Below, one piece after another: positions 9,532 to 17,498 of a DNA stretch of 52,778 nt. Position 1 is the first letter of the stretch, and every line of letters starts with the position of its first letter. The stretch is taken from contig QNYO01000093.1 of NCBI GenBank assembly GCA_003978765.1, forward strand, positions 1 through 52,778, given 5' to 3'. Source of the stretch: Hydrogenimonas sp. (GTDB taxonomy: Bacteria; Campylobacterota; Campylobacteria; Campylobacterales; Hydrogenimonadaceae). The notes beneath the pieces were generated by a model. That model was given only the letters and a program-made list of their open reading frames with translations. It was not told the origin of the DNA and searched no databases. A program made the translations under genes and the position numbers.

Positions 9532-9977
9532 TTCAAACCATCTTATATATCCATATCCTGTCGGCAACGGCATGGATTGGAGGCTCTCTGCTTCTTTTTG
9601 CTTTGGGCATACTGCTAAGAGATAGAGAGGCACAAAAGAGTGTCTATGCCCATTTAGGGCCGATTTATGGATATTTTGAGACCTTTTGGCTCACACTATT
9701 GTGGGCAACAGGTCTGGTGATGTTTTCCTATTTTGGTATTGATGATGTGATGCTTCATGCCCCCAGCTCTGATCTGGCTGAGGTGATGTCGGTAAAACTT
9801 TTGTTGGTTGTTTTATTGACACTCTTTACAGTGATTCACATGATTATCGCTTTTAGAACCCATACAACCTATCGTACACCACTACAAAACTTTATCTCTC
9901 GTGGTAGTTCGATGATGATCTTTCTACTCAATCTCATCATCCTCTGGTACGCTATCGATATTCGCAATCTTCTTTAA
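9528..9977 (+). CDS. CopD/DUF2269-like four-helix membrane protein
   Basis: 149 residues, TTG start inside the stop of the haem protein gene. Four hydrophobic helices are visible, with histidines in helix 1 (YIHILSATAWIGG) and helix 3 (FTVIHMIIAF), a pattern shared by CopD, DUF2269 and cytochrome b561-like membrane proteins that bind haem or copper. The pairing with the c-type haem protein suggests a small membrane redox unit. The exact family is uncertain. Confidence 0.65.
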   Translation: MIQTILYIHILSATAWIGGSLLLFALGILLRDREAQKSVYAHLGPIYGYFETFWLTLLWATGLVMFSYFGIDDVMLHAPSSDLAEVMSVKLLLVVLLTLFTVIHMIIAFRTHTTYRTPLQNFISRGSSMMIFLLNLIILWYAIDIRNLL

Positions 9978-9979
9978 TG

Positions 9980-10026
9980 TCACAACTGTGTCACGCAAAG
10001 CCCAAATAGAGGCGAATTGTGACACT
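9980..10026. repeat. TGTCACA/TGTGACA repeats in nrdD upstream region
   Basis: The motif occurs in both orientations: TGTCACAACTGTGTCAC directly after the upstream gene's stop, and TTGTGACAC about 25 bases later. The two could pair as GTGTCAC/GTGACAC. It could be a weak terminator of the preceding operon or a regulator site. Confidence 0.4.
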
Positions 10027-10117
10027 TTTGTGAGAACAATTTTTATGGCTTGACAAGTCCTTTTGCTCTATCATTTCTCTACCAAAAATTTCATTCCTAC
10101 GCCTAATAGCTTGTTTG

Positions 10118-10145
10118 GAAGTGTGAATAGAATAATTCACACTTC
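10118..10145. promoter_or_regulatory. Perfect inverted repeat upstream of nrdD
   Basis: Arms GAAGTGTGAAT and ATTCACACTTC, 11 bases each with no mismatch, separated by AGAATA. It lies 30 bases upstream of the nrdD ATG. It does not match the NrdR box (ACACWATATWTWGT-like) and has no T-tract. It is either an operator or a hairpin in the nrdD leader; which one cannot be decided from sequence. Confidence 0.55.
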
Positions 10146-10175
10146 TACGATACTTCAAAAATAGAGACAGAGATC

Positions 10176-12065
10176 ATGGTACTTAAAGAGATAATCAAGC
10201 GTGACGGTTCTACAGAGCCTTTTGCCCCCTATAAAATCGAAGATACAACCTTTATCAACTCCACCGAAACAGTTGAAGAGTATATTAGCAAGAGTGACTG
10301 GCGTATCCATGCCAACTCTAATACAGGTTATTCACATGCCGGCTTAATCAATAATACAGCAGGAAAAGTGATTGCCAACTATTGGCTTGACAAGGTCTAT
10401 TCCAAAGCTGAAGGGTATGCCCATAGAAATGGAGACTATCATATTCATGACCTTGATTCACTGAGTGGTTACTGTGCAGGATGGAGTCTGCGTGTATTGC
10501 TTGATGAAGGGTTTAATGGTGTCAGAGGGCGTGTCGAGAGCCGGCCACCCAACCATTTTAGAGAGGCATTGGGACAGATGGCCAACTTTTTGGGGATTTT
10601 GCAGAGTGAATGGGCTGGTGCACAGGCTTTTAGCTCATTTGATACCTATCTTGCTCCCTATGTTTTCAAAGATAAGTTGCGTTTTAGTGAGATCAAAAAG
10701 GCGATTCGAAGTTTTGTCTATAACCTCAACGTTCCAGCACGCTGGGGGCAGTCACCTTTTACCAATATTACGATCGATTGGACAGTACCTGAGGATTTAA
10801 AAGAGCAGATACCAACACGCAATCAACACCATCTTTTCAAAGATCTGAAAGATGAAACATTGCTTCGTCTTGCCAAAGAGCGGGACCCTTCCATCCAGTC
10901 ACTCGATCAAATGCGTTACAAACATTTTCAAAAAGAGATGAATCTAATTAACCGTGCCTATTATGAGGTGATGACAGAAGGGGATAGTACCGGTCAACCC
11001 TTTACCTTCCCAATCCCAACAGTCAATATTACGGAAGATTTTGACTGGTATGGTGAAAATACCGACATTCTCTTTGAAAATACAGCCAAGATTGGCTCCT
11101 CTTACTTTCAAAACTTTATCGGTAGTCAATATATCCGTGATGAACATGGCAATCTGATTCCTAATCAAGAGGCATATAAACCAGGGCATGTTCGCAGTAT
11201 GTGCTGTCGGCTTCAGCTTGATCTTCGCGAACTTCTCAAACGGGGTGGGGGACTTTTTGGAAGTGCCGAGATGACGGGAAGTATCGGGGTTGTAACGATC
11301 AATATGGCACGTCTTGGCTATCTCTACAAAGGGGATAAAAAAGCACTTTTGGCTCGTTTGGAAGTGTTGATGGATATGGCATCATCAACACTGGAGAAGA
11401 AGAGAAAATTTATTCAAGAGCTCTATGATCGTGGACTCTTTCCCTATACGAAGCGGTATCTTCCCAATTTTAATAACCACTTCTCTACCATCGGTGTCAA
11501 TGGGATGAATGAGATGATCCGAAACTTTACCAATGATATCGATCATATTGCAACCAAGAGTGGTCAAGCCTTTGCACTTGAAATTCTTGACTTTATGCGT
11601 GAAAAACTTAGAGTCTATCAAGAGAAGACAGGGAACCTTTACAATCTTGAAGCCACTCCAGCAGAGGGAGCCACCTACCGTTTTGCCAAAGAGGATAAGA
11701 AACGCTACCCAGATATTATTCAAGCGGGTGAAGGAGAGCATATCTACTACACTAACTCGTCACAACTTCCTGTTGACTGGACGGAAGATCCTTTTGAAGC
11801 ACTAGAACTGCAAGATGCTTTACAGTGTAAATATACAGGAGGAACGGTGTTACATCTCTATATGAGAGAGCGTATTAGCTCAGCTGAGGCGTGTCGCAAC
11901 CTTGTGAAAAAGGTGATTACCAACTACAGGCTTCCTTACATTACGGTAACACCCCTCTTTTCTGTCTGTCCAAAGCATGGTTACCTTCCGGGTGAGCATG
12001 AGTACTGTCCAAAGTGTGATGAAGAGCTTTTAGTCCAGTTTGAGGAGGCAAGCAATGTGTCGTAA
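10176..12065 (+). CDS. nrdD: Anaerobic ribonucleoside-triphosphate reductase, main subunit lacking the glycyl-radical segment
   Basis: 629 residues. Class III reductase barrel: GDYHIHDLDSLSGYCAGW near residues 87-104, RSMCCRLQLDLREL (paired active-site cysteines), GSAEMTGSIGVVTINMARLGYL, and near the C-terminus a zinc site SVCPKHGYLPGEHEYCPKC. Two odd points. The N-terminus has only a stub of the ATP-cone (IIKRDGSTEPFAPYKIED) before running into the catalytic domain. The frame stops 16 residues after the zinc CPKC, before the expected glycyl-radical RVxGY motif, which is found in a separate overlapping gene. The enzyme reduces ribonucleotides without oxygen and would need that partner and NrdG. 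Confidence 0.9.
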   Translation: MVLKEIIKRDGSTEPFAPYKIEDTTFINSTETVEEYISKSDWRIHANSNTGYSHAGLINNTAGKVIANYWLDKVYSKAEGYAHRNGDYHIHDLDSLSGYCAGWSLRVLLDEGFNGVRGRVESRPPNHFREALGQMANFLGILQSEWAGAQAFSSFDTYLAPYVFKDKLRFSEIKKAIRSFVYNLNVPARWGQSPFTNITIDWTVPEDLKEQIPTRNQHHLFKDLKDETLLRLAKERDPSIQSLDQMRYKHFQKEMNLINRAYYEVMTEGDSTGQPFTFPIPTVNITEDFDWYGENTDILFENTAKIGSSYFQNFIGSQYIRDEHGNLIPNQEAYKPGHVRSMCCRLQLDLRELLKRGGGLFGSAEMTGSIGVVTINMARLGYLYKGDKKALLARLEVLMDMASSTLEKKRKFIQELYDRGLFPYTKRYLPNFNNHFSTIGVNGMNEMIRNFTNDIDHIATKSGQAFALEILDFMREKLRVYQEKTGNLYNLEATPAEGATYRFAKEDKKRYPDIIQAGEGEHIYYTNSSQLPVDWTEDPFEALELQDALQCKYTGGTVLHLYMRERISSAEACRNLVKKVITNYRLPYITVTPLFSVCPKHGYLPGEHEYCPKCDEELLVQFEEASNVS

Positions 12066-12210
12066 AGAGGAGATCTTGAAAAAGTTAGCCTCCAAGCGTA
12101 CCAAATGTATTGTCTATACCCGTGTCATGGGGTACCATCGACCAGTAGAGAGTTTCAATACCGGTAAAAAGGGTGAACATCACCAAAGGAAGCCATTTGT
12201 TGAACGATAA
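12055..12210 (+). CDS. Separate glycyl-radical subunit of class III ribonucleotide reductase
   Basis: A 51-residue gene too small for usual calling. It contains TRVMGYHRPVESFN at residues 22-35, the glycyl-radical loop of NrdD, with Gly26 as the expected radical site and the usual GKKGEH tail. It has its own ATG and a consensus AGGAGG six bases upstream (12043-12048), and is in the +1 frame relative to nrdD, overlapping it by 11 bases. Its first 21 residues (a charged helix, RKEEILKKLASKR) have no counterpart in single-chain NrdD as I know the family, which argues against a simple sequencing error. Inferred role: the radical-bearing strand that docks in the NrdD barrel and is activated by NrdG. 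Confidence 0.85.
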   Translation: MCRKEEILKKLASKRTKCIVYTRVMGYHRPVESFNTGKKGEHHQRKPFVER

Positions 12211-12874
12211 GATTATTTACGACATTACGCCATTTACCCATCTTGACTATCCCAATAAATTGGCAGCGATTGTATGGTTTTGCGGATGCAATATGCGCTG
12301 TATCTACTGTTACAATAGTGATATTGTCTTTTCAAAAGAGGGGGAATATACACCGAAAGAGTTGATTGCTTTTTTGAAAAAACGGGTCGGTTTGCTTGAT
12401 GGTGTTGTATTGAGTGGGGGTGAGCCAACCCTATATGATCTTCTCCCTCTATGTCGACAGATTAAAGAGATGGGTTTTTCGATTAAACTGGATACCAATG
12501 GTACCCATCCTGATGTTGTAAAAGAGCTTGTGACAGAGGAGCTGGTTGACTATATTGCACTCGATTTCAAAGCCAAAAATGGTAAGTTTGGCTACATCAC
12601 TGGATCAAGTCGATTTGACAAATTTACGGAAACACTCGACTTTTTAATTCAAAGAGCATTTGATTTTGAAGTTAGAACTACAGTCCATCCCGATCTGCTT
12701 CAGCCAGAAGATATTAATCAGATGATGGAGGAGCTCAAAAGTCGTGGGTATCGAGGACCATACTATCTGCAAAAGTTCATCAAAACCAATAACAATATCG
12801 GTGATATCGGCGAGCCGATAACATGCTTTGATACAACCAAGTTGAGTAATCTTTTACCGATTGTTTGGCGATAA
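12200..12874 (+). CDS. nrdG: Anaerobic ribonucleotide reductase activating radical-SAM protein NrdG
   Basis: About 224 residues of the radical-SAM class. The cluster motif CNMRCIYC (Cx3Cx2C) lies near residue 27-34, followed by VVLSGGEPTL, which binds SAM. It reductively cleaves S-adenosylmethionine to install the glycyl radical on NrdD, here presumably on the separate 51-residue subunit. A GTG at 12173 opens the frame, but AAGGAAG at 12186-12192 places the start at TTG 12200 (or 12197), giving an 11-base overlap with the small gene. Three consecutive overlapping genes imply stoichiometric, coupled production. Confidence 0.9.
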   Translation: MNDKIIYDITPFTHLDYPNKLAAIVWFCGCNMRCIYCYNSDIVFSKEGEYTPKELIAFLKKRVGLLDGVVLSGGEPTLYDLLPLCRQIKEMGFSIKLDTNGTHPDVVKELVTEELVDYIALDFKAKNGKFGYITGSSRFDKFTETLDFLIQRAFDFEVRTTVHPDLLQPEDINQMMEELKSRGYRGPYYLQKFIKTNNNIGDIGEPITCFDTTKLSNLLPIVWR

Positions 12875-12880
12875 AAGCAT

Positions 12881-13567
12881 TTAATCATTCATCACTAAGA
12901 GATAGCCTTGTCCCGAGATATTCTCAATCAAACTCTTGTCACTCTTTTGACGTAGGCGTTTAATAAAGGTACGTAGGCGTTCATCACTGACATCCTCATT
13001 GGGCCAAAGAGATCTTTTGATCGCTTCGTTGGAGAGGTAGTGGTTGGGACTTTGGAGAAGTTGTGCGATGAATCGACTCTCCCGTTTGCTCAAATGTACC
13101 AGTACACCTTTTTTAAAAAGCTGTTCACTTTGCAGATCATAGGTAAAAGGTGCTTTGAGTTTGACCAAACTCTCTTTTTTTATCTTTTCAACCAAAGTGC
13201 AGAGGTAGCTTAAAAGCTCTTCAGGATCAAATGGTTTGATAAAATATTTCACTACACCCACATCGATCGCACCAAGGAGCTTCTCTTTGTCACTGTAGGC
13301 ACTTAAGATAATGATGGGCACATCAGATTTCTCTTTTTTGATCTTTTCAGCCAACTCCAATCCTGTCATGTTAGGCATGGTAATATCGGTAATGACAATA
13401 TCGGGTCGCAATGCTCTAAAAGCGTCAAGCCCCGCAATACCATCATGGGCAACTTCAAAGGTTGAAAAGTAGTCGCCGATGGCTGTTTTGAGTAGTTCAG
13501 CAAGCCTTGTTTCATCTTCAATCAAAAGAACGTTGAGGTGGGCCAATTTTGCATAACATGACATCAT
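12881..13567 (-). CDS. OmpR-family response regulator
   Basis: About 228 residues. The receiver domain (1-120) has the acidic pocket in LLIEDE, the phosphoacceptor Asp in PDIVITDITMPN and the conserved Lys in YFIKPFD. The C-terminal 100 residues form a winged-helix DNA-binding domain (LSKRESRFIAQLL, DERLRTFIKRLRQK, ISGQGYLL). The start is ATG 13567, with AAGGA six bases upstream, inside the stop of the histidine kinase gene (ATGA). Regulated genes are unknown. Confidence 0.9.
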   Translation of the reverse strand: MMSCYAKLAHLNVLLIEDETRLAELLKTAIGDYFSTFEVAHDGIAGLDAFRALRPDIVITDITMPNMTGLELAEKIKKEKSDVPIIILSAYSDKEKLLGAIDVGVVKYFIKPFDPEELLSYLCTLVEKIKKESLVKLKAPFTYDLQSEQLFKKGVLVHLSKRESRFIAQLLQSPNHYLSNEAIKRSLWPNEDVSDERLRTFIKRLRQKSDKSLIENISGQGYLLVMND

Positions 13568-14793
13568 GATAGATCCTTTGTTGATGAGGTGTGGAGAGGA
13601 AGGGTGATGGTAAAGCATGCCCCTTCATCTTGATTGCATGCTGTGATCGTTCCACCAAAACTCTTTTCGATAATCAGTTTAGACATAAAGAGACCGAGCC
13701 CCGTTCCTTTGGAGGCATGTTTGGTGGTAAAGTAGGGCTCAAAAATCCGTTCAATAATATCGTTGTCAATTCCGCCTGCATTATCTTGAACTTCGATATA
13801 GGCGTGGTCATCTTTTTGATAAATTTTAATATCGACGACTTTCTTTTGATGGTGTGGATGTTGTGTGAAGGCATCTTTAGCATTTTGGAGCAGATTGATA
13901 AGCACCTGTGAAAGTTCATTGGTGACCCCTATGACGTAGAGGTCACTATCAGCCGATATGTTAATCGATATATACTCTTTTTTAAGAGATTTACTTGCAA
14001 TTTGGAGAGCCTCTTCCAAACTTTGTGTAAGAGGAAATGGGACTTTGGGTTTATCGGGTTTGAAGAAGTTGATGAAATCTTCAATCGTTTGTGACATATT
14101 TTGGATCATTGATTTGGCATCATTATAGACCAGATCAACCTTTTCAAGATCATTGTGGTAGGCAGCTTTTTTAAGATTAAAGAGTGTCAGTGCAAGTTCG
14201 GTGAGTGGTTGACGCCACTGGTGGGCAATATTGGCCATCATCTGCCCCAAGCTTGCCATACGTGATTGTAAAAAGAGCATCTTCTGCTTCTCTTCATTCT
14301 TCTTAACCTCTTCACGGATCCGCTCTTCAAGATGTTTGTTGAGGTTATAGAGCTTTTGTGTCTGCATCTTAACCCGTTCTTCAAGGGTCTTATTGAGTTG
14401 TGCCAATTCACGCTCTTTCTTCTCTAATGCAAGTTTTAGCTCCACCTCTTTGGTCACATCGTAGCGGATGGCCATAAACTCTGTAATCTCACCTTTCTCA
14501 TCCAAAATAGGGACAATGGTTGTGTTGACATAAAAGGTAGAGCCATTTTTGGCACGATTTTTGACGGTGGCTTTGAAAGTTCTTTTGGAGAGGATCGTAT
14601 CCCATAACTTTTTGAATTGACTTTTAGGAACATCGGGGTGGCGGACAATATTGTGGTTTTGACCGATGAGTTCTTCACGGCTATAACCAGAAATTTTGCA
14701 GAATTCATCATTGACAAAGGTGATAATGCCGTTAATGTCGGTTTTGGAAACGATATTGGAGCACTCTATCGCCTCTTTGTATTGTTTAAACAT
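13564..14793 (-). CDS. PAS-domain sensor histidine kinase
   Basis: About 409 residues from ATG 14793, cytoplasmic with no membrane segment. The PAS domain (about 10-110) carries SREELIGQNHNIVRHPDVPKS, the Aer-like signature linked to redox or energy sensing with FAD in related proteins. A long coiled coil (about 115-185) follows, then the H-box IAHQWRQPLTEL, N-box LLQNAKDA, and G-boxes DNAGGID and GTGLGLFM. It overlaps its response regulator by four bases, so it forms a two-component pair. The signal is inferred as intracellular redox state. Confidence 0.9.
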   Translation of the reverse strand: MFKQYKEAIECSNIVSKTDINGIITFVNDEFCKISGYSREELIGQNHNIVRHPDVPKSQFKKLWDTILSKRTFKATVKNRAKNGSTFYVNTTIVPILDEKGEITEFMAIRYDVTKEVELKLALEKKERELAQLNKTLEERVKMQTQKLYNLNKHLEERIREEVKKNEEKQKMLFLQSRMASLGQMMANIAHQWRQPLTELALTLFNLKKAAYHNDLEKVDLVYNDAKSMIQNMSQTIEDFINFFKPDKPKVPFPLTQSLEEALQIASKSLKKEYISINISADSDLYVIGVTNELSQVLINLLQNAKDAFTQHPHHQKKVVDIKIYQKDDHAYIEVQDNAGGIDNDIIERIFEPYFTTKHASKGTGLGLFMSKLIIEKSFGGTITACNQDEGACFTITLPLHTSSTKDLS

Positions 14794-14799
14794 GGTAAT

Positions 14800-14805
14800 A
14801 TTATA
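14800..14805 (-). promoter_or_regulatory. -10 element of the kinase/regulator operon
   Basis: TATAAT on the minus strand ends six bases before the kinase ATG, and no Shine-Dalgarno is visible between them. The predicted transcript would therefore begin at or next to the start codon (leaderless). Confidence 0.45.
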
Positions 14806-14829
14806 GCAATTCAACAATAGGAAAAGCTT

Positions 14830-15198
14830 GTGATTTATGAAGATCAAGATTTTAGGATTGAGTGGGAAGAGAGTGAAATCCCATGGGTTAAAATTTTTGC
14901 CAAGGCCAACTATAAAGAGATTACCGATATGCCAAAGGCTTTACGACAACGGCTTTGGGAACTGGGTGAGATTGTAGAGATCACGATGCGTGAGCTCTTT
15001 ACCCCTGATAAGATCAATATCGCCTCTTTTGGTAACTATGTTCCTCAAGTGCATCTGCATGTTATGGCACGCTTTGCCACAGATAGCTTTTTTCCAGAGC
15101 CGATGTGGGGAACACGTCAACGTGAAGGGAGCTATCAACTCAAAGAGGAGCAGAAGCGATATTTTGAGAGGTGTTTGGTGGATAAAATCAAACTTTGA
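14830..15198 (+). CDS. HIT-family hydrolase
   Basis: 122 residues from GTG 14830 (AGGA upstream). The HIT motif appears as NYVPQVHLHVMARF, where the third position of HxHxHxx is methionine; this form is normal for the HIT-like branch with the PQ(L/V)HxHV signature, followed by FFPEPMWG. Family members hydrolyse nucleoside phosphoramidates or dinucleoside polyphosphates. It is divergent from the histidine kinase, sharing the short intergenic region. Substrate unknown. Confidence 0.8.
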   Translation: MIYEDQDFRIEWEESEIPWVKIFAKANYKEITDMPKALRQRLWELGEIVEITMRELFTPDKINIASFGNYVPQVHLHVMARFATDSFFPEPMWGTRQREGSYQLKEEQKRYFERCLVDKIKL

Positions 15199-15273
15199 TA
15201 TACTATCTATCGATTGGTAAATGCTATATTTTTGGGTTGTATATATCAACAAGTTTGTTATAAAGGTTGAAGA

Positions 15274-16638
15274 GTGTTTAAAATTAAAGAGTTAGAAGAG
15301 TTTGCGGTTATTGAGAGAATAGAAGATGAGATATCTTTAAACGATTTAACCATTTTTATGGGAGATAACTCTGCAGGAAAAAGTTATTTGGCAACACTTA
15401 TTCACTCTTTTATCATGAGTGAAGGTTATTGGGAATATGATTTATTTAAGGCTATAACATCAAAATTTGAAGACTCAGAGTTATTAAAAAATATAAAGGA
15501 AGCAGTAAAAGAAGTAGTTGATAATTCCAATAGTAGTAAAAATATTCTTTTAACTGACAAAGAGATAGACGAGTTAAAAGAGATTATCTACTTTGTAGTA
15601 GATTACTTACTGACAAAGTATTTACCAAATAAACTATTTGGTGAAAAAAATCTAAAACATATAACAGTTGAGTTAGAGAGTTTAGAAAAGAATTTGATTA
15701 AAACGATTGTTTTAAAGAGTAGTCAAGACTTTGAGAATATTACTAGTTTTACGATGGATATATTATTTGACAATAAGCATAATATAAAATCTGAGTTTCA
15801 GGGTGATTTTCCAAAAGATATAGTTTGTGATGGAACTTTTCATAATATTATTGTACAGTTAATCCAAATTTCCATAAAAAAAAGTTTATCTATAAAGAGT
15901 ATCTATTTACCGGCTTCTCGAACAGGATATTTGCAGACATATCAAATTTTAGCCAATAAAGCTATTTTTAAAACTTATGGCGATAATGAGGATATTCGTC
16001 CATTAAGTGATATTATTAGAGTGTTTATAGCCCAGTTAAATAACTTTGAGCCAAAAACTAATGAAAATATTTTGACTGACTTTATAGAAAAAGAGATTTT
16101 AAATGGTCAAGTGAAACTTTCAAATGAAGATGCAGGTATAGAGTTTTTTGTAAAAGATAAAAAAATTGAATTAAATTACTTATCTTCTACCATATCAGAA
16201 CTTATACCATTGGTTGTATTTTTGAAAAGAGGGTTTATTAAAAAGAATTCACTACTTGTTATAGAAGAGCCAGAAGCTCATCTAAGTTTTAAAAATCAAA
16301 AACGGATAGCAAAGTTAATAGCACTATTGTTAAAACATCAAATTAAGGTATTAATCACAACACATAGTGACTTTTTGATTTATGAGATTAATAATTTGAT
16401 TATACAAAATAGTATCAATAGAATAAAAAAAGAGAATGTATATGAGAATACAATAGATCATAAGAAAGTTTCGCTCTATAACTTTTTATTACAAGATAAT
16501 GGAAAATCAATTGTTAAAAAAGTAAAAATTACAAATGAGGGAATCAATAATCCATATATTTTTGAAAATATTTATAGTACTACGCAAGAAAAAAATAGGT
16601 TACTTGATGAGTGGGATGCACTAAATGCCGATAGTTGA
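15274..16638 (+). CDS. AAA-family (ABC/OLD-like) ATPase of an AT-rich two-gene cassette
   Basis: 454 residues. Walker A is GDNSAGKSYL at 30-39. The C-terminal half has signature-like LNYLSSTISELIPLVVFL, Walker B LLVIEEPEAHL at 317-327 and the H-loop THSDF at 363-367, the pattern of RecF/OLD-type ATPases used in many phage-defence modules. A central helical insertion (about 60-200) separates the two ATPase halves. Base composition is far more AT-rich than the flanking genes, and codon use (many AAA, ATA, TTA) differs, suggesting transfer. It overlaps the next gene by 14 bases. Defence function is inferred only from architecture. Confidence 0.78.
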   Translation: MFKIKELEEFAVIERIEDEISLNDLTIFMGDNSAGKSYLATLIHSFIMSEGYWEYDLFKAITSKFEDSELLKNIKEAVKEVVDNSNSSKNILLTDKEIDELKEIIYFVVDYLLTKYLPNKLFGEKNLKHITVELESLEKNLIKTIVLKSSQDFENITSFTMDILFDNKHNIKSEFQGDFPKDIVCDGTFHNIIVQLIQISIKKSLSIKSIYLPASRTGYLQTYQILANKAIFKTYGDNEDIRPLSDIIRVFIAQLNNFEPKTNENILTDFIEKEILNGQVKLSNEDAGIEFFVKDKKIELNYLSSTISELIPLVVFLKRGFIKKNSLLVIEEPEAHLSFKNQKRIAKLIALLLKHQIKVLITTHSDFLIYEINNLIIQNSINRIKKENVYENTIDHKKVSLYNFLLQDNGKSIVKKVKITNEGINNPYIFENIYSTTQEKNRLLDEWDALNADS

Positions 16639-17218
16639 TACAAAAGAGAAGTTTATTAAAGAACTTAAAAAGTTTACTGGAGATAATATTTTTACAAGTT
16701 TTAAAGATGATCATATTGTTATAGAGGAGACGGAAGAAGATGGTCAAGGAAGAGTTTTATTAGATATTAGTGATTATAAAGATGAGAACATTTTTTTTGT
16801 AAAAATAGAACATAAATCTTCTCATACAATTGGAAGAAATAATAATCATAATGATGGTATTGTAATGAAAGTTAATCTTGATACTCAAGATATAGAAGTT
16901 TTATTGTTTGAATTAAAAAAAACATTACGATTTAATAAACTTGAAACAGCATCTAAACAGCTTTTTAATGCATATACATTTATCAAATATTTACAACTTG
17001 AGGAGTGTTTTCAAATAGTATATAAGTTTTATATATGTTATAAAGCTAATAAGCTAGAGAGGGATATTGATACATTAAAAGATTTACAGGGATATCACTT
17101 TAAACTATTTGAAGCAGTTTATGAAAAAAAAGATCAATTACCATTAATGGTGCCATTTTGCGAATATAAAGAGTTTGAATTTTATCAAATAGAGTTTGGT
17201 GAAACTATTAGGGTTTAA
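16625..17218 (+). CDS. Unknown protein with PD-(D/E)xK-like motif, partner of the AAA ATPase
   Basis: 197 residues, no confident family. Residues 71-120 carry a run that resembles a PD-(D/E)xK nuclease core: Asp77 in HNDGIV, then beta-strand EVLLFELKK with Glu96-Leu-Lys98, then a helix with Gln112 and Tyr117 (KQLFNAY), like the Q-motif of RecB-type nucleases. The remaining C-terminal 70 residues are helical. Composition matches the ATPase gene and differs from the neighbours. The overlap with the ATPase indicates a functional pair, plausibly ATPase sensor plus nuclease effector. The nuclease assignment is a motif-level inference. Confidence 0.6.
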   Translation: MPIVDTKEKFIKELKKFTGDNIFTSFKDDHIVIEETEEDGQGRVLLDISDYKDENIFFVKIEHKSSHTIGRNNNHNDGIVMKVNLDTQDIEVLLFELKKTLRFNKLETASKQLFNAYTFIKYLQLEECFQIVYKFYICYKANKLERDIDTLKDLQGYHFKLFEAVYEKKDQLPLMVPFCEYKEFEFYQIEFGETIRV

Positions 17219-17270
17219 TATATTGAGTGATAGGAGATATATTGGTATGCAAAATTATATTTTACTATAC

Positions 17271-17276
17271 TATAAT
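17271..17276 (+). promoter_or_regulatory. -10 element for the YjfB-like gene
   Basis: TATAAT 26 bases before the start codon, in an AT-rich spacer after the ATPase cassette. Confidence 0.45.
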
Positions 17277-17301
17277 ATAAATGTTACGAAAGGAGAAGAT
17301 G

Positions 17302-17493
17302 ATGGATAGTGTCAACCTGAATACGCAGAATATGATGGTCGCAATTCATACGGAAGTGATGAAAAAGGCGATGGACACTGAAGCGCAGAAAGTCTTATCT
17401 GTCTTGGGCTCTACCGATATGCAAAAGTCGGGAAATATGCAAGAGGTTGCGCAGTTGGTTGGTAAAGGGCAAACACTCGATATTAAAGCGTAA
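17302..17493 (+). CDS. YjfB-like putative motility protein
   Basis: 63 residues, starting at ATG 17302 because AGGAG lies six bases upstream (two other ATGs precede it). The central segment VAIHTEVMKKAMDTEAQKVL matches the VxxxVxKKAMDxxxQ core of the YjfB family of small proteins annotated as putative motility proteins. It faces fliI convergently, which is consistent with but does not prove a flagellar link. Function unknown. Confidence 0.6.
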   Translation: MDSVNLNTQNMMVAIHTEVMKKAMDTEAQKVLSVLGSTDMQKSGNMQEVAQLVGKGQTLDIKA

Positions 17494-17498
17494 CTGTA

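Noticed and set aside
9978-10175. NrdR box before nrdD
   Set aside because: No ACACWATATWTWGT-like tandem was found; only other repeats.
16690-16870. HTIGRNNNHND in the ATPase partner as an HNH nuclease motif (Septu PtuB)
   Set aside because: Spacing of the histidines and asparagines does not fit HNH, and no zinc cysteines are present. The ELK strand is a better nuclease candidate.
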